64,000 bases of DNA from Alphaproteobacteria bacterium. GTDB lineage: Bacteria; Pseudomonadota; Alphaproteobacteria; UBA7985; JAUIBT01. The DNA is taken from assembly GCA_030428255.1 (NCBI GenBank), contig JAUIBT010000007.1:62001-126000 (forward strand). The letters are read 5' to 3'. Within the stretch, counting starts at the first letter, position 1. Each line of letters opens with the position of its first letter. Positions 1-8,946 of the stretch are shown piece after piece. Below the pieces are notes generated by a model that saw nothing but the letters and a program-made list of their open reading frames with translations, was not told the DNA's origin and searched no databases. A program made the translations under genes and the position numbers.

Positions 1-13
1 GGGCTGGTCTAAG

Positions 14-481
14 ATGAGTATCGCTTTGCCTCAGGTCAGTTTGAAGCCCTTTTGCCGGCTTGAGGTCGATCTGGGCCCCTTACAGGAAATGGGGCCAGGT
101 CGCGCAGGACAGCGGCGCATTATCCCGATTATTGGCGGGCAGGTCAGCGGTGAGCTGCAAGGCCGCATCCTCAATCTTGGGGCGGATTGGCAGACCATTT
201 TTGCCGATGGAACCGCAGATCTGGACACGCGTTATGCCTTTGAGACCCACGACGGCGCGCTGATCGAGGTCATCAACAAGGGCGTGCGCCACGGCCCGCC
301 CGAGGTCATAGCGGCCTTGGCACGCGGTGAGGACCAGCCCGCTGACCGCTATTACATGCGCACCCATGCCCGCCTTGAGAGCGGTGATCCGCGCTATGCC
401 TGGGTCAATCGCATGCTGTTTGTCGGGGCTGGCGTGCGCCGGGCCTCGCAAGTCATCATCCAGCTTTATCTTGTGGAGTAA
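14..481 (+). CDS. DUF3237 domain-containing protein
   Basis: A 155-residue protein that is essentially one DUF3237 domain. It has the family's N-terminal pattern around GPLQEMGPGRAGQRRIIPI, followed by the GGQVSG turn and a C-terminal beta-strand run ending in VIIQLYLVE. No signal peptide or membrane segment is visible. The biochemical role of DUF3237 is not established; members often sit beside CoA-dependent catabolic genes. Here it lies 8 bp ahead of an acyl-CoA dehydrogenase on the same strand, so they probably share a transcript. A TAA just before the ATG (bases 10-12) may end an upstream gene outside the window, again suggesting this is an internal operon gene. The family call is confident; the function is unknown. 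Confidence 0.85.
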   Translation: MSIALPQVSLKPFCRLEVDLGPLQEMGPGRAGQRRIIPIIGGQVSGELQGRILNLGADWQTIFADGTADLDTRYAFETHDGALIEVINKGVRHGPPEVIAALARGEDQPADRYYMRTHARLESGDPRYAWVNRMLFVGAGVRRASQVIIQLYLVE

Positions 482-489
482 TCCTTGCG

Positions 490-2094
490 ATGAAAGCCTT
501 TGCCGCCCCGCTCGACGATATTCTATTCAGCCTCACTCATGCCGCGGGTGCCGACCAGCTTGGTGATTGGGACGCTGACTTCGCAGCAGAGATCGCAGGC
601 CATTTCGCGGCCTTTGCCGAGGGGGAGATTGCGCCGCTAGACGAGCCCGGCGACCGCCAAGGCTGCCGGTTAGAACAGGGCCGTGTGGTCATGCCCGATG
701 GCTTTAAGGCCTGCTATGACGCCTATGTTGCACAGGGTTGGTGCGGGCTGACCGCGCCCGAGGCCTTTGGCGGTCAAGGGCTGAGCAGCCTGGCGCTGGC
801 CATGACGTCTGAGATATTTTCGGGTGCCAACCATGCCTTACAAATGGTCACGGGCCTGGTGCCGGGGGCGATCCGCACCCTGCTGAGTTTTGGCAGCGAC
901 GATCAGCAGGCGCGCTTTATCCCGCAACTGGCCTCGGGTCAGGCGCTGGCCACCATGTGCTTGACCGAGCCTGGTGCGGGCTCCGACCTGTCGCGCGTGC
1001 GCTGTAGGGCTGTGCGCGATGGCAACACCTGGCGCATTTCGGGCGAGAAAATCTTCATTTCCGGCGGGGATCAGGACTTGAGCCCCCAGATCCAGCATTT
1101 GGTGCTGGCGCGCACCAGCGACGAGGGCATTAAGGGCTTGTCGCTGTTCATGTGCCACAGCCATAGGGCAGATGGCGCGCGCAATGCGGTCAGCGTCACT
1201 CGCATTGAAGACAAGATGGGCCTGCATGCCTCGCCGACCTGCCAGCTCGCCTTCGACGGTGCTGAGGCTGAGCTGATCGGCAAGGAAGGCCAGGGCCTGA
1301 TGGCTATGTTCACCATGATGAACCATGCCCGCGCTGATGTGGCCTTGCAGGGTGTAGCGCACGCTGCGCGGGCCCGTGACCTGGCCGCTAGTTACGCCGC
1401 CGAGCGCGTGCAAGGACGTGGCGCAGATGGCGCGCCCGCGACCTTGGATCAACACGCTGACGTGCGCCGGCTGCTGGACGAGATCGACGCGCTGGGCGTC
1501 AGCGCGCGGGCGCTGGCCCACCTCTGCTTGGTAATGCTGGAGCGCGGCGATGCGCCCGATCTGGTGGATTTCCTGACCCCCATTGCCAAGGTCACCTGCA
1601 CCGAAGCGGGCATGCGCGCCGCAGAACTGGGCACGCAAGTGCTGGGTGGCTATGGCTATTTGAGCGAATACCGCCTGGAGCAGAGCTATCGCGATGTGCG
1701 CATTACGGCCATCTATGAAGGGGCCAACGCCATTCACGAACGGGTCTTGGCAACGCGCTTGTTGCCGGGCAAAGCGGGGGCCGCTTTTGAGGCCTTCGTT
1801 GCCAGGGAAGCCGCGCGCTTTAGCGGCTCGGACATCGCAGACGGCCTGGCGCTGTGGCAAGCGGCAAAGGCTCGCATCGAGGCGGCGGCGGACGCCACAC
1901 CTGCTGCGCACAGCTTTATGGCGCTGACCAGCGATCTGGTAATGCGCTGCCTTTGGGCCCGAATTGCGGCGGCAGCGGACGCCCACCCGGAGCCAGCGCG
2001 CATGCGCCGGCTGCTGCGTCACGCCCAGATCTACCGCAGCGGCCAGGCGACGGCCCTCGCTGGGGTGATTGACGCTTTGCTCGCCGAGGCCTAA
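490..2094 (+). CDS. Acyl-CoA dehydrogenase, DmdC-like
   Basis: A 534-residue FAD-dependent acyl-CoA dehydrogenase that introduces a C2-C3 double bond into an acyl-CoA. The N-terminal helical domain is followed by the flavin-binding beta domain (CLTEPGAGSDLSRV, then SGEKIFISGGDQDL) and a C-terminal domain with the catalytic-base region ITAIYEGANAIHERV. The ISGGDQDL/HLVLAR pattern and the AMFTMMNHAR segment resemble the long subgroup that includes 3-methylmercaptopropionyl-CoA dehydrogenase (DmdC) and large FadE-type enzymes rather than short-chain dehydrogenases. It follows the DUF3237 gene closely and precedes a sugar epimerase. The substrate cannot be told from sequence. DmdC would place it in DMSP/methylmercaptopropionate degradation, but no other dmd gene is recognisable nearby. 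Confidence 0.88.
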   Translation: MKAFAAPLDDILFSLTHAAGADQLGDWDADFAAEIAGHFAAFAEGEIAPLDEPGDRQGCRLEQGRVVMPDGFKACYDAYVAQGWCGLTAPEAFGGQGLSSLALAMTSEIFSGANHALQMVTGLVPGAIRTLLSFGSDDQQARFIPQLASGQALATMCLTEPGAGSDLSRVRCRAVRDGNTWRISGEKIFISGGDQDLSPQIQHLVLARTSDEGIKGLSLFMCHSHRADGARNAVSVTRIEDKMGLHASPTCQLAFDGAEAELIGKEGQGLMAMFTMMNHARADVALQGVAHAARARDLAASYAAERVQGRGADGAPATLDQHADVRRLLDEIDALGVSARALAHLCLVMLERGDAPDLVDFLTPIAKVTCTEAGMRAAELGTQVLGGYGYLSEYRLEQSYRDVRITAIYEGANAIHERVLATRLLPGKAGAAFEAFVAREAARFSGSDIADGLALWQAAKARIEAAADATPAAHSFMALTSDLVMRCLWARIAAAADAHPEPARMRRLLRHAQIYRSGQATALAGVIDALLAEA

Positions 2095-2127
2095 AGCTTG
2101 CGGACCGATTTTTAGGGTCCAAACGCT

Positions 2128-3426
2128 ATGTCACCAACCAATGCTTCGAGTGCCTTAGGCGCCGCCTCAGCCGAGCTGTCTTGGTTGCAGGACCCGCTGC
2201 ATCGCGCCTGGCTGTTGAGCGACGCCAAGCGCCAACTTAATTTCTTTCAGGCCAGCCTGGCGGCGGACGGCAGCTTCGATCTGTTGGATTGGCAAGGTAA
2301 GGCCCAGGGTCAGGCCCAGAAACAGGCCAAGCCGCGCAGCCCGCAGGAGCTTCACACCACAACGCGTCTGGTTCATTCCTTTGCGCTGGGCAAAGCGGCG
2401 GGCTTTGACGGTTGTGAGGATGTGATTGATGCGGGCATGGCCTGGCTGTGGCACCATCATCGCGACGCAGAGCAGGGCGGTTATCATTGGGCTGTGAGTG
2501 CCGACGGGCCCGTCACACGACCCGGCCAGGCCAGCAAATTGGCCTATGGGCACGTCTTTGTTTTGCTGGCAGCCTCCAGCGCCCTGCAGGTCGGCCACCC
2601 CGACGCTCACCGCCTGTTGGACGATATCCGTAGCGTGATTGACCAGCGCTTTTGGGACCCCGCAGCAGGCCGGCTGAGCGAAGAATACCAGCGCGACTGG
2701 AGCGCCTTTTCAAGCTATCGCGGCATGAACGCAAACATGCATGGCACGGAAGCCTTCTTGGCCGCCTATGAAGCCACGGGCGAGGCTGAATACCTGCAGC
2801 GCGCTGGACAGATCCTGGACTTCTTTTTGGGCGAGATGGCCGCAAACAGTGCTTGGCGCATCCCCGAACACTATCGTGAAGATTGGCGGGTTGATCCAGA
2901 TTATCAGGGCGATCCCATGTTTAGGCCATACGGTACGACGCCGGGGCACTCGCTGGAGTTTGCCCGCTTGGCCTTGCAGTATTGGGATCTTTGCGGGCGT
3001 CCTAGTGAGGGGACGGCCAGCCAGGCCCCTGCTTGGGCGCGCTCGCTGACCCAGCGCGCCTTGGCCGATGCTTGGCGCGCGGACGGCGGCCTTGTCTATA
3101 CCCTGAGCACGGACGGCGGTGTTTCGGTGCCCAACCGCTATTGGTGGCCGGTGACCGAGGGGATTGGTGCGCTGGCCGCACTGCTCAAACTCGCGCCAGA
3201 CCAAGGCTTCGAAGACTGGTATCGCCGCTTGTGGCGCTTCGCCGAGCAGCACTTTGTCGATAGCGAGCGCGGCGGTTGGTTCCCCGAGCTGGACGCGCGC
3301 GGCCGTCCCAGCCAAGGCCAATTCGTCGGCAAGCCGGACCTATACCACGCCCTACAGGCGACGCTCTTGCCTCTGTTGCCCGGGCTCTCGCGCCCGTTTG
3401 AGGACCTTCGGGGGCTTTCAGGCTGA
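2128..3426 (+). CDS. AGE family epimerase/isomerase (N-acylglucosamine 2-epimerase type)
   Basis: A 432-residue cytosolic (alpha/alpha)6-barrel enzyme of the AGE family, which includes N-acetylglucosamine 2-epimerase, aldose-ketose isomerases and mannose isomerases. Visible family features are the TTRLVHSFALG helix near residue 80, SYRGMNANMHGTEAFL near 195-210, the GHSLEFARL helix near 275 carrying a conserved His, and the GGWFPELD strand near 390. The last of these is typical of the mannose/aldose isomerase subgroup. The product is probably an aldose-ketose isomerase, but the sugar is unknown. It is co-directional with the two preceding genes, 33 bp after the dehydrogenase. The gene ends convergently with an SRPBCC gene about 20 bp away. 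Confidence 0.85.
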   Translation: MSPTNASSALGAASAELSWLQDPLHRAWLLSDAKRQLNFFQASLAADGSFDLLDWQGKAQGQAQKQAKPRSPQELHTTTRLVHSFALGKAAGFDGCEDVIDAGMAWLWHHHRDAEQGGYHWAVSADGPVTRPGQASKLAYGHVFVLLAASSALQVGHPDAHRLLDDIRSVIDQRFWDPAAGRLSEEYQRDWSAFSSYRGMNANMHGTEAFLAAYEATGEAEYLQRAGQILDFFLGEMAANSAWRIPEHYREDWRVDPDYQGDPMFRPYGTTPGHSLEFARLALQYWDLCGRPSEGTASQAPAWARSLTQRALADAWRADGGLVYTLSTDGGVSVPNRYWWPVTEGIGALAALLKLAPDQGFEDWYRRLWRFAEQHFVDSERGGWFPELDARGRPSQGQFVGKPDLYHALQATLLPLLPGLSRPFEDLRGLSG

Positions 3427-3445
3427 CGCGGGCTTGTTGCAGAGC

Positions 3446-3877
3446 TCAAGATTCCGCGTTTGCACGCGCCACAATAGCCTTGAAGCGCTCAAGTTGCGGA
3501 CGATCTGTGCGCCAAACGATCAGGCCCAAAATCGGAGCGACCAAGGCCATAAGGCCGCTACCTTGACACGCCACTTCTAAGGTATAACGGCAGCGGTCGG
3601 GTCCTTCGGGTGCAAGCGAATAGGTGTAGCGCGCTGAAAATCTGCCTTGGCGGGCAACCAAGGTCATCATGCTCTCGGGCTTGTAGACTTCGACCTCTGA
3701 GCGATGAGTGGCACCTCGCGCGCGGAAGGTCAAAACGCTGCCTTCACGCAAGGGCTGGCCGTCTTCGGTGGATATCTCGTCGATGCCAGGCATCCAATCT
3801 CGCATGCGCTGGACATCGGTCAACATGGCCCAGGCAAGGTGGATGGAAATCGGCAAATCCGTGTTTTGACTTGGCAT
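3446..3877 (-). CDS. SRPBCC family protein (polyketide cyclase/START-like)
   Basis: A 143-residue single-domain helix-grip protein. The N-terminus gives the typical beta strand and helix (ISIHLAWAMLTDVQRMRDWMPGIDEI), followed by alternating strands such as SVLTFRARG and RYTYSLAPEGPDRCRYTLEV. The C-terminus is a long helix containing LERFKAIVA. These proteins bind hydrophobic ligands, but the ligand here is not predictable. A stretch of G residues just upstream of the ATG serves as the ribosome binding site. It stands alone between the AGE gene (convergent) and ybaN, with about 140 bp on its upstream side. Confidence 0.8.
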   Translation of the reverse strand: MPSQNTDLPISIHLAWAMLTDVQRMRDWMPGIDEISTEDGQPLREGSVLTFRARGATHRSEVEVYKPESMMTLVARQGRFSARYTYSLAPEGPDRCRYTLEVACQGSGLMALVAPILGLIVWRTDRPQLERFKAIVARANAES

Positions 3878-4017
3878 AGTGTCCCCCCAATTGCTTTGCT
3901 GTTTGTCTCAGACATGCCGCACGGGGCCTCTAGTTCATGCTCTCGCGGGGCCTGCTCCAACAGCTAGGATAGCACGCAAGTTGGGCTTGGATCAATTTAC
4001 CCCTTTGGGGCAAGCAC

Positions 4018-4407
4018 CTAGCGTGACGGCCGTGACCAGATGAAGGTCAGGACGGCAGCCAGTCCAAGGGCGATCAGGCCCAGCAGCAAGATGCGCGGCC
4101 AAAATGTCCAAGTCAAAAGGCACATGGAAAATGCGATGCCCAGGGTGGCGGCAATTTTTCCCGCCCGGCCGATTGCGCCGCGCTCAAACCAAGCCCTCAA
4201 ACCAGGGCCAAAGCGCGGGTGATTGAGCAAGGGTGCGGCCATTTGAGGATTGGAGCGCACAAACATATCAACCGCCACGATCCAGAACACCGTCGTTGGC
4301 AGCAGCGGCAAGAAAATGCCAACGAATCCCAGGCCAGCGAACAGCATGCCAAGGCCCAGAAACAGGCCCTTCTTAAAGGTGGCAACAGTAAAACGATCTG
4401 GGCGCAT
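4018..4407 (-). CDS. YbaN/DUF454 family inner-membrane protein
   Basis: A 129-residue membrane protein of the DUF454 family. The signature is an N-terminal transmembrane hairpin containing GLGFVGIFLPLLPTTVFWI, then the cytoplasmic FVRSNPQMAAPLLNHPRFGP segment, then two closely spaced hydrophobic helices (roughly residues 82-100 and 102-122). The function of YbaN proteins is not established. It is on the same strand as the tyrosine-catabolism pair upstream, but the gap of about 110 bp makes operon membership uncertain. Confidence 0.85.
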   Translation of the reverse strand: MRPDRFTVATFKKGLFLGLGMLFAGLGFVGIFLPLLPTTVFWIVAVDMFVRSNPQMAAPLLNHPRFGPGLRAWFERGAIGRAGKIAATLGIAFSMCLLTWTFWPRILLLGLIALGLAAVLTFIWSRPSR

Positions 4408-4515
4408 GGGCGGAAGGGGTCATAAGGCAAGGGGCCAGCGGCGCTGCTAGCCCTTTGGCTATAGCCCAGGTCAGCGGGCCAAAGCAACGATGCGGGCGCG
4501 TTTGTCAGGCCTTGG

Positions 4516-5526
4516 TCACAGCGCCTGCTCGACGCATTGATCAATCGCACCGAACAGGTCTTGGCCGTCGGCATCCAGCATGTCGATCCGCACCCGGTCA
4601 CCGAAGCGCATAAAGGGCGTCTTGGCCGCGCCTTGCTGGATGGTTTCAACCATGCGCAGCTCGGCCAAGCAAGAGTAGCCGACGCCACCCTCGGCGATCA
4701 GCTTGCCAGGCCCGCCGTCCAATTTGTTGGAAACCGTTCCAGACCCGATGATGCTGCCCGCGCTCAAGGGGCGGGTTTTGGCCGCGTGCGCCACCAGCTC
4801 GGGCAAAGTGAAGGTCATATCAACGTTGACCAAGGCGCGCCCAAAGGGCTGGCCATTGTAATCGACCCTCAGCGGCAGCGCGATGCTGCCCCCTTGCCAG
4901 GCCGCACCCAGTTCGTCGGGGGTGATGGCGGTGGGCGAAAAGGCGGTCGGCGGCTTGGATTGGAAAAAGCCGAATCCCTTGGCCAACTCGGGCGCGATGA
5001 GGTTGCGCAAAGAGACATCGTTGACCAGCATCACCAGCTTGATGTGCTGTCCTGCTTCCGCGACGCTAACCCCCATGGGCACGTCGTCCACGATGACCGC
5101 AATCTCGCCCTCCATGTCGATGCCATAGGCTTCATCGTCAACGCGGATGGGATCGCGCGCACCGATCATGACATCCGAGCCGCCCTGATACATCAAGGGA
5201 TCGCTATAGAATGTTTCGGGCACCTTCGCGCCGCGCGCCTGGCGCACCAGCTCGACGTGGTTCAAATAGGCCGAGCCGTCCGCCCATTGGTAGGCGCGGG
5301 GCAAAGGCGCATGCGCTTGGGCCTGGTCAAAGGGCTGCCCCAGGCTGACGTCGGCCTCCAGGGCTGCGGCGACGATCGCGAGCTGCGGTGCGCAGCGCGC
5401 CCAATCGTCCAGCGCAGCTTGCAAAGTGGCGACGATGTTGGGCACGGCTTGGCAGCGGGCAAGGTCGCGGCTGACCACCACCAACCGACCATCGCGCGAG
5501 CCGTCTTTCAGCGTGGCAAGTTTCAC
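4516..5526 (-). CDS. fahA: Fumarylacetoacetate hydrolase family protein
   Basis: A 336-residue FAH-fold hydrolase that probably cleaves fumarylacetoacetate to fumarate and acetoacetate, the last step of tyrosine/homogentisate catabolism. A GTG start at 5526 is chosen because it overlaps the stop of the upstream dioxygenase gene (GTGA) and gives the expected N-terminus [14 protein letters not shown] longer frame upstream only reads through the dioxygenase gene. The metal-binding and catalytic core is visible: [41 protein letters not shown] and the C-terminal [11 protein letters not shown]. Translational coupling to homogentisate dioxygenase supports FahA over a generic FAH-domain isomerase. 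No maleylacetoacetate isomerase is visible nearby. Confidence 0.88.
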   Translation of the reverse strand: MKLATLKDGSRDGRLVVVSRDLARCQAVPNIVATLQAALDDWARCAPQLAIVAAALEADVSLGQPFDQAQAHAPLPRAYQWADGSAYLNHVELVRQARGAKVPETFYSDPLMYQGGSDVMIGARDPIRVDDEAYGIDMEGEIAVIVDDVPMGVSVAEAGQHIKLVMLVNDVSLRNLIAPELAKGFGFFQSKPPTAFSPTAITPDELGAAWQGGSIALPLRVDYNGQPFGRALVNVDMTFTLPELVAHAAKTRPLSAGSIIGSGTVSNKLDGGPGKLIAEGGVGYSCLAELRMVETIQQGAAKTPFMRFGDRVRIDMLDADGQDLFGAIDQCVEQAL

Positions 5527-6887
5527 GACCAATCGCCTTCCGGTGTTCCGTTGAAGCGCTTTTTTAGCCCGGTCCAGCAATCGAAATAGTCGGCCTGCAA
5601 GGGCGCATCCTTGGCGGCATAGTCGCTGAGGATTTGCGCAAAGCGGGTCTCAAACATAAAGGCCAGAGTGTCAGTCAGTTTATGCGGCTTCAGGTCAGCG
5701 CGCGAGGCCCCCTCAAATGCGTTGGTATCGGGACCGTGGGGCATCATTAGGTTATGCAGGCTCATGCCGCCCGGCACGAAGCCCTCTGGCTTGGCGTCGT
5801 AAGCGCCGTAGACGTTGCCCATGAACTCGGACATGATATTGCGGTGGTACCAGGGCGGGCGGAACGAGCCCTCGGCCACCATCCAGCGCTCTGGGAAGAT
5901 CACGAAGTCGATGTTGGCGGTGCCAGCCTCTTCGCTGGGTGCGGTGAGCACGGTGAAGATCGAGGGGTCGGGGTGGTCAAACAAGCTGGCACCGACCGGC
6001 GAGAAGCAGCGCAGGTCGTACTTATAGGGCGCGTAGTTACCGTGCCAGGCCACCACGTCCAGCGGCGACCAGCCAAGCTGGGTCTGGTGGAACTCGCCGC
6101 ACCACTTGACGATCAGGCTGTGGGTCTCTTCTAAATCTTCAAAATAGGCAACTGGGGTCTTGAAGTCGCGCGGATTGGCCAGGCAGTTTGCGCCGATGGG
6201 GCCGCGGCTGGGCAGGGTGAATTTGGCACCGTAGTTCTCGCACATATAACCGCGGGCTTTGCCGTCGGGCGCGGCATAGCGCGCCTTGACCCCGCGCGGT
6301 ATGACGGCGATCTCGCCAGGTTCGATCTCCATGTGGCCCAGTTCAGTGGTGATGGCCAGGCGGCCATCTTGGGCAACGAACATCATCTCACCATCGGCGT
6401 TCCAGAAGATCTCGCGCGGTCGCTCCTCGCTGATGCGGTAGACATGCGCGGCCATGCCGCCCTGGCTGCGGGCATCGCCTGCTGTGGTCATGGTTTGCAT
6501 GCCGTCGATCAGGCCTGTGGGCCGATCGGGATAGGGCAGCGGGTCCCAACGGTATTGCGCCAAAGGCGCGGATGACAAAGCCTGCGGCGCGGTCAGCCAG
6601 CCAGCAACAGTGATGCGCTCAAAATCGCCCGAATGCAGCACCCCGGGGCGGATGCGATAGAGCCAGGAGCGCTCGTTGGTGCCGCGCGGCGCGGTAAAGG
6701 GCGAACCGGACAACTGCTCGGCATAGAGGCCGTAGGTCGCGCGCTGGGGCGAGTTTTGGCCGACGGGCAGCGCACCGGGCAGGGCTTCGGTTTCAAAATC
6801 GTTGCCAAACCCAGGCATATAGCCTTTGGCAGTGGCGGTGCCGGGCTGGCGGTCGCTATCGGATAGGCTGTGTGGTCTGTGGGACAT
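5523..6887 (-). CDS. hmgA: Homogentisate 1,2-dioxygenase
   Basis: A 454-residue non-haem iron dioxygenase that opens the ring of homogentisate to maleylacetoacetate. Start ATG 6887 is chosen because AGGAGG lies six bases ahead; a longer frame adds 21 residues without a ribosome site. Family marks include [19 protein letters not shown] at the N-terminus, the [18 protein letters not shown] block, and the C-terminal iron-binding region around [26 protein letters not shown] and [11 protein letters not shown]. Length and pattern match canonical HmgA. It is the first gene of an hmgA-fahA pair and diverges from a secreted protein gene. A MarR-type palindrome lies in its promoter region. Confidence 0.97.
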   Translation of the reverse strand: MSHRPHSLSDSDRQPGTATAKGYMPGFGNDFETEALPGALPVGQNSPQRATYGLYAEQLSGSPFTAPRGTNERSWLYRIRPGVLHSGDFERITVAGWLTAPQALSSAPLAQYRWDPLPYPDRPTGLIDGMQTMTTAGDARSQGGMAAHVYRISEERPREIFWNADGEMMFVAQDGRLAITTELGHMEIEPGEIAVIPRGVKARYAAPDGKARGYMCENYGAKFTLPSRGPIGANCLANPRDFKTPVAYFEDLEETHSLIVKWCGEFHQTQLGWSPLDVVAWHGNYAPYKYDLRCFSPVGASLFDHPDPSIFTVLTAPSEEAGTANIDFVIFPERWMVAEGSFRPPWYHRNIMSEFMGNVYGAYDAKPEGFVPGGMSLHNLMMPHGPDTNAFEGASRADLKPHKLTDTLAFMFETRFAQILSDYAAKDAPLQADYFDCWTGLKKRFNGTPEGDWS

Positions 6888-6942
6888 GGGATGCCTCCTA
6901 GTTCTCTTGCCGCACGGTCGCAGCGAGGGCTTACAAAAATAG

Positions 6943-6958
6943 AGTTGCAAATGAAACT
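6943..6958. promoter_or_regulatory. MarR-type palindrome in the hmgA promoter region
   Basis: The 16-bp imperfect palindrome AGTTGCAAATGAAACT (six of seven half-site pairs match) lies 56-71 bp upstream of the hmgA ATG. It has the AGTTGCA..TG.AACT shape of many MarR-family operators in aromatic catabolism. Repression of hmgA-fahA by an unlinked MarR regulator is an inference; no regulator gene is adjacent. Confidence 0.4.
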
Positions 6959-7184
6959 ATCAGGCTTCTCCCTCGCCAACAAGGTCAGGCTACACATCCC
7001 TGCTTGAGCCTTCCACTTATCAATGGTCGTGGAGCTTCAAGCGGTTTCCAGTGCCGAATTTCCCGCGAAGTCTGAGCCGGTTTGTTTTGCGTTAAGGATA
7101 TATTCAGATCGTCTATGCAAACGTATGTCGATAGCAGACGAACTGCCAACTCACCCAACCCGCCCCAAACTTGGGAGGCCTATC

Positions 7185-7922
7185 ATGAAAAACAATCGAC
7201 CCCTCCATTCGCTCCTGACTGGCATCGCAGTCGGTGTGACTGCTGTCGCGCTGGCCGGACAGGCTTTGGCGCTGTCGTGCTTGCCCGGCTCGGCGCAATC
7301 CAGCTTCAATCAGTATGATCAAGCGCCTGAGAATTACTACATCTTTCAGGGCCGCTTTCAGGCTATCGAGCCCTTGCCGCTCAACAATGTCGTGCCGCGC
7401 CCCACGGTTAATTTCCGCTTTGTCGGCCGCGGCCTTGGCCCCTCTGGGCTGGAGCAGCGCCAAAGCTTTATCGTGCCCGTGACCCCGCAGTGCTTGGGCC
7501 CCTGGTGTGGCGGCTACCCGGATACGCAACGCAAAATCGTCTTCTTGAAGTTCGAGAGCGGGCGCTATCACTTTGAGCCGACGGCTTGCCCAGGTGCGAG
7601 CCTGGAGGCCAACCAAGACAACCGCCGTGCTATCATTGATTGCTTTGCGGGCAACTGTTTTGATCCAAACAGCCCAGTACCACCTGCGCCACCCGCACCA
7701 CCAGTACCGCCAGCACCACCAGCGGGACAGTCGAGCTGTGGCAAAGAGCTGTTGAGCGATTTCTTGGGTCGCCGCGTTGGCCGCCTGCCTGCCTTCGTGC
7801 GCCAGAGCCCGAAAGTTCGCATCATTCGACCCGGCCAACCGGTGACGCTCGATTATCTGACGGATCGCCTCAATATTGAGCTGAACGATCGCAATCGCAT
7901 CATAGATTTGCGCTGCGGCTAA
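7185..7922 (+). CDS. Secreted protein with C-terminal peptidase inhibitor I78 domain
   Basis: A 245-residue exported protein. Start ATG 7185 is chosen because GGGAGG precedes it and it opens a clean signal peptide ending at AGQALA (cleavage near residue 29). The mature N-terminal region (about 32-160) begins with a Cys and has beta-strand patterns (YIFQGRFQAIEP, VNFRFVGRGLG, KIVFLKFESGRYHF) with further Cys residues. This resembles netrin/TIMP-like modules, but only loosely. A Pro-rich linker (about 163-181) follows. The last 60 residues match the I78 inhibitor family, with RIIRPGQPVTLDYLTDRLNI and a terminal RIIDLRCG plus a paired Cys. I78 proteins inhibit serine proteases. The gene is divergent from hmgA and is followed by a strong hairpin. 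Confidence 0.75.
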   Translation: MKNNRPLHSLLTGIAVGVTAVALAGQALALSCLPGSAQSSFNQYDQAPENYYIFQGRFQAIEPLPLNNVVPRPTVNFRFVGRGLGPSGLEQRQSFIVPVTPQCLGPWCGGYPDTQRKIVFLKFESGRYHFEPTACPGASLEANQDNRRAIIDCFAGNCFDPNSPVPPAPPAPPVPPAPPAGQSSCGKELLSDFLGRRVGRLPAFVRQSPKVRIIRPGQPVTLDYLTDRLNIELNDRNRIIDLRCG

Positions 7923-7962
7923 GCAAACCGGAGCAGGGGCCTGCCCCAAAGCAGGTCAAGAC

Positions 7963-8002
7963 GCAAAGAGCGGGTTTCTGCAAGGCGGGGCCCGCTCTTT
8001 GC
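7963..8002. terminator. 12-bp perfect hairpin after the I78 gene
   Basis: GCAAAGAGCGGG and its exact reverse complement CCCGCTCTTTGC are separated by 16 bases, 40 bp after the stop codon. There is no long T run afterwards, so it is a terminator-like or 3'-protecting hairpin. A second small GGGGC/GCCCC palindrome lies just upstream (about 7936-7947). The rest of 7923-8193 holds no gene. Confidence 0.6.
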
Positions 8003-8193
8003 CGTTGGGTCTTGTCGTGATTGCCTGGCCGCTGGACGATGGGATGATAGGCCAGATATTCCGCCTGCCGGAAAAGCGCAGGGATTAGGGTTTGACAGTC
8101 GGCAGAGGCAGGCGCATGCTCCCGCCGATACAGGGCTAGGACTCTGAGCGAACTCGGCAATTTTCCCATACAGAACACGTTAAGTAGGCACCT

Positions 8194-8946
8194 TTGACCC
8201 AGCTTGACCTTCCCAGCGACGCGCTCGCCCGCACGATCCGCGCAAGTTTCTGGCGCGGCGCACGTGCTGGCTTCCCCTTCAATGCGGCGGTCATTCCCTT
8301 TGGCCTGCTGTTTGGCGTGGTGGCTGCCGACGCTGGTTTTGACCTGCTGCAAGCAATGGCCATGAGCATCTTGGTCTTGGCGGGGGCTTCATCGCTGACC
8401 GCAATCGAGTTGCTGACCCAGCAGGCACCCGTCTTCATTGTGCTCTTGACCGCAGCCGCTGTTAACTTGCGCATGGCCATGTATTCGGCCTCTTTGGCGC
8501 CCCATATCTCCTCGGGCCCCTTGTGGCAGCGGGCGGCGGCCGCCTACCTGATGGTTGATCATGCCTATGCCCTGTCGATAGCGGACTATGAGGTGCGCCC
8601 GGACGCGCCCGTGCGCGCCAAGCTGGCTTTCTATCTTGGAGTTTGCCTTGCATCTGTGCCCTCTTGGTTCGTGGCTTGCTTCATCGGCGCTCTTATCGGC
8701 ACGCAGATGCCCGCCAGCCTGGGTTTGGACTACGCCGGTGTGGTGATGTTTGTGTCGCTCTTTGCTCCGGCTGTGCGCGGACTACCGAAAATCGCAGCTC
8801 TGCTGGTGGCTACTCTGGGCTCCTTGCTGTTGGCCTGGATGCCTTACGCGCTGGGTGTCCTGGTAGCCGCCAGCCTTGGTATGGCGACCGGCGCACTGGT
8901 CGAGCGGGCCTTGCAGCGCCGCGCGGCCAGTCAGGAGGCTGTGTGA
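8194..8946 (+). CDS. azlC: AzlC family branched-chain amino acid exporter, large subunit
   Basis: A 250-residue inner-membrane permease of the AzlC family, which works with AzlD to export branched-chain amino acids or their analogues. The family block GFPFNAAVIPFGLLFGVVA near residues 25-45 and ASSLTAIELL are visible, followed by repeated hydrophobic helices. The chosen start is TTG, because no ATG or GTG gives the expected N-terminus; the ribosome site is poor, so expression may be low. Its TGA stop shares one base with the azlD ATG (TGATG), showing translational coupling. Confidence 0.87.
   Translation: MTQLDLPSDALARTIRASFWRGARAGFPFNAAVIPFGLLFGVVAADAGFDLLQAMAMSILVLAGASSLTAIELLTQQAPVFIVLLTAAAVNLRMAMYSASLAPHISSGPLWQRAAAAYLMVDHAYALSIADYEVRPDAPVRAKLAFYLGVCLASVPSWFVACFIGALIGTQMPASLGLDYAGVVMFVSLFAPAVRGLPKIAALLVATLGSLLLAWMPYALGVLVAASLGMATGALVERALQRRAASQEAV

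Noticed and set aside
838-2022. 394-codon open frame on the minus strand
   Set aside because: It lies wholly opposite the acyl-CoA dehydrogenase gene, has no family-like sequence and no ribosome site; it is a high-GC shadow frame.
4537-5589. 350-codon open frame on the plus strand
   Set aside because: Exactly antisense to the fumarylacetoacetate hydrolase gene, whose motifs are clear.
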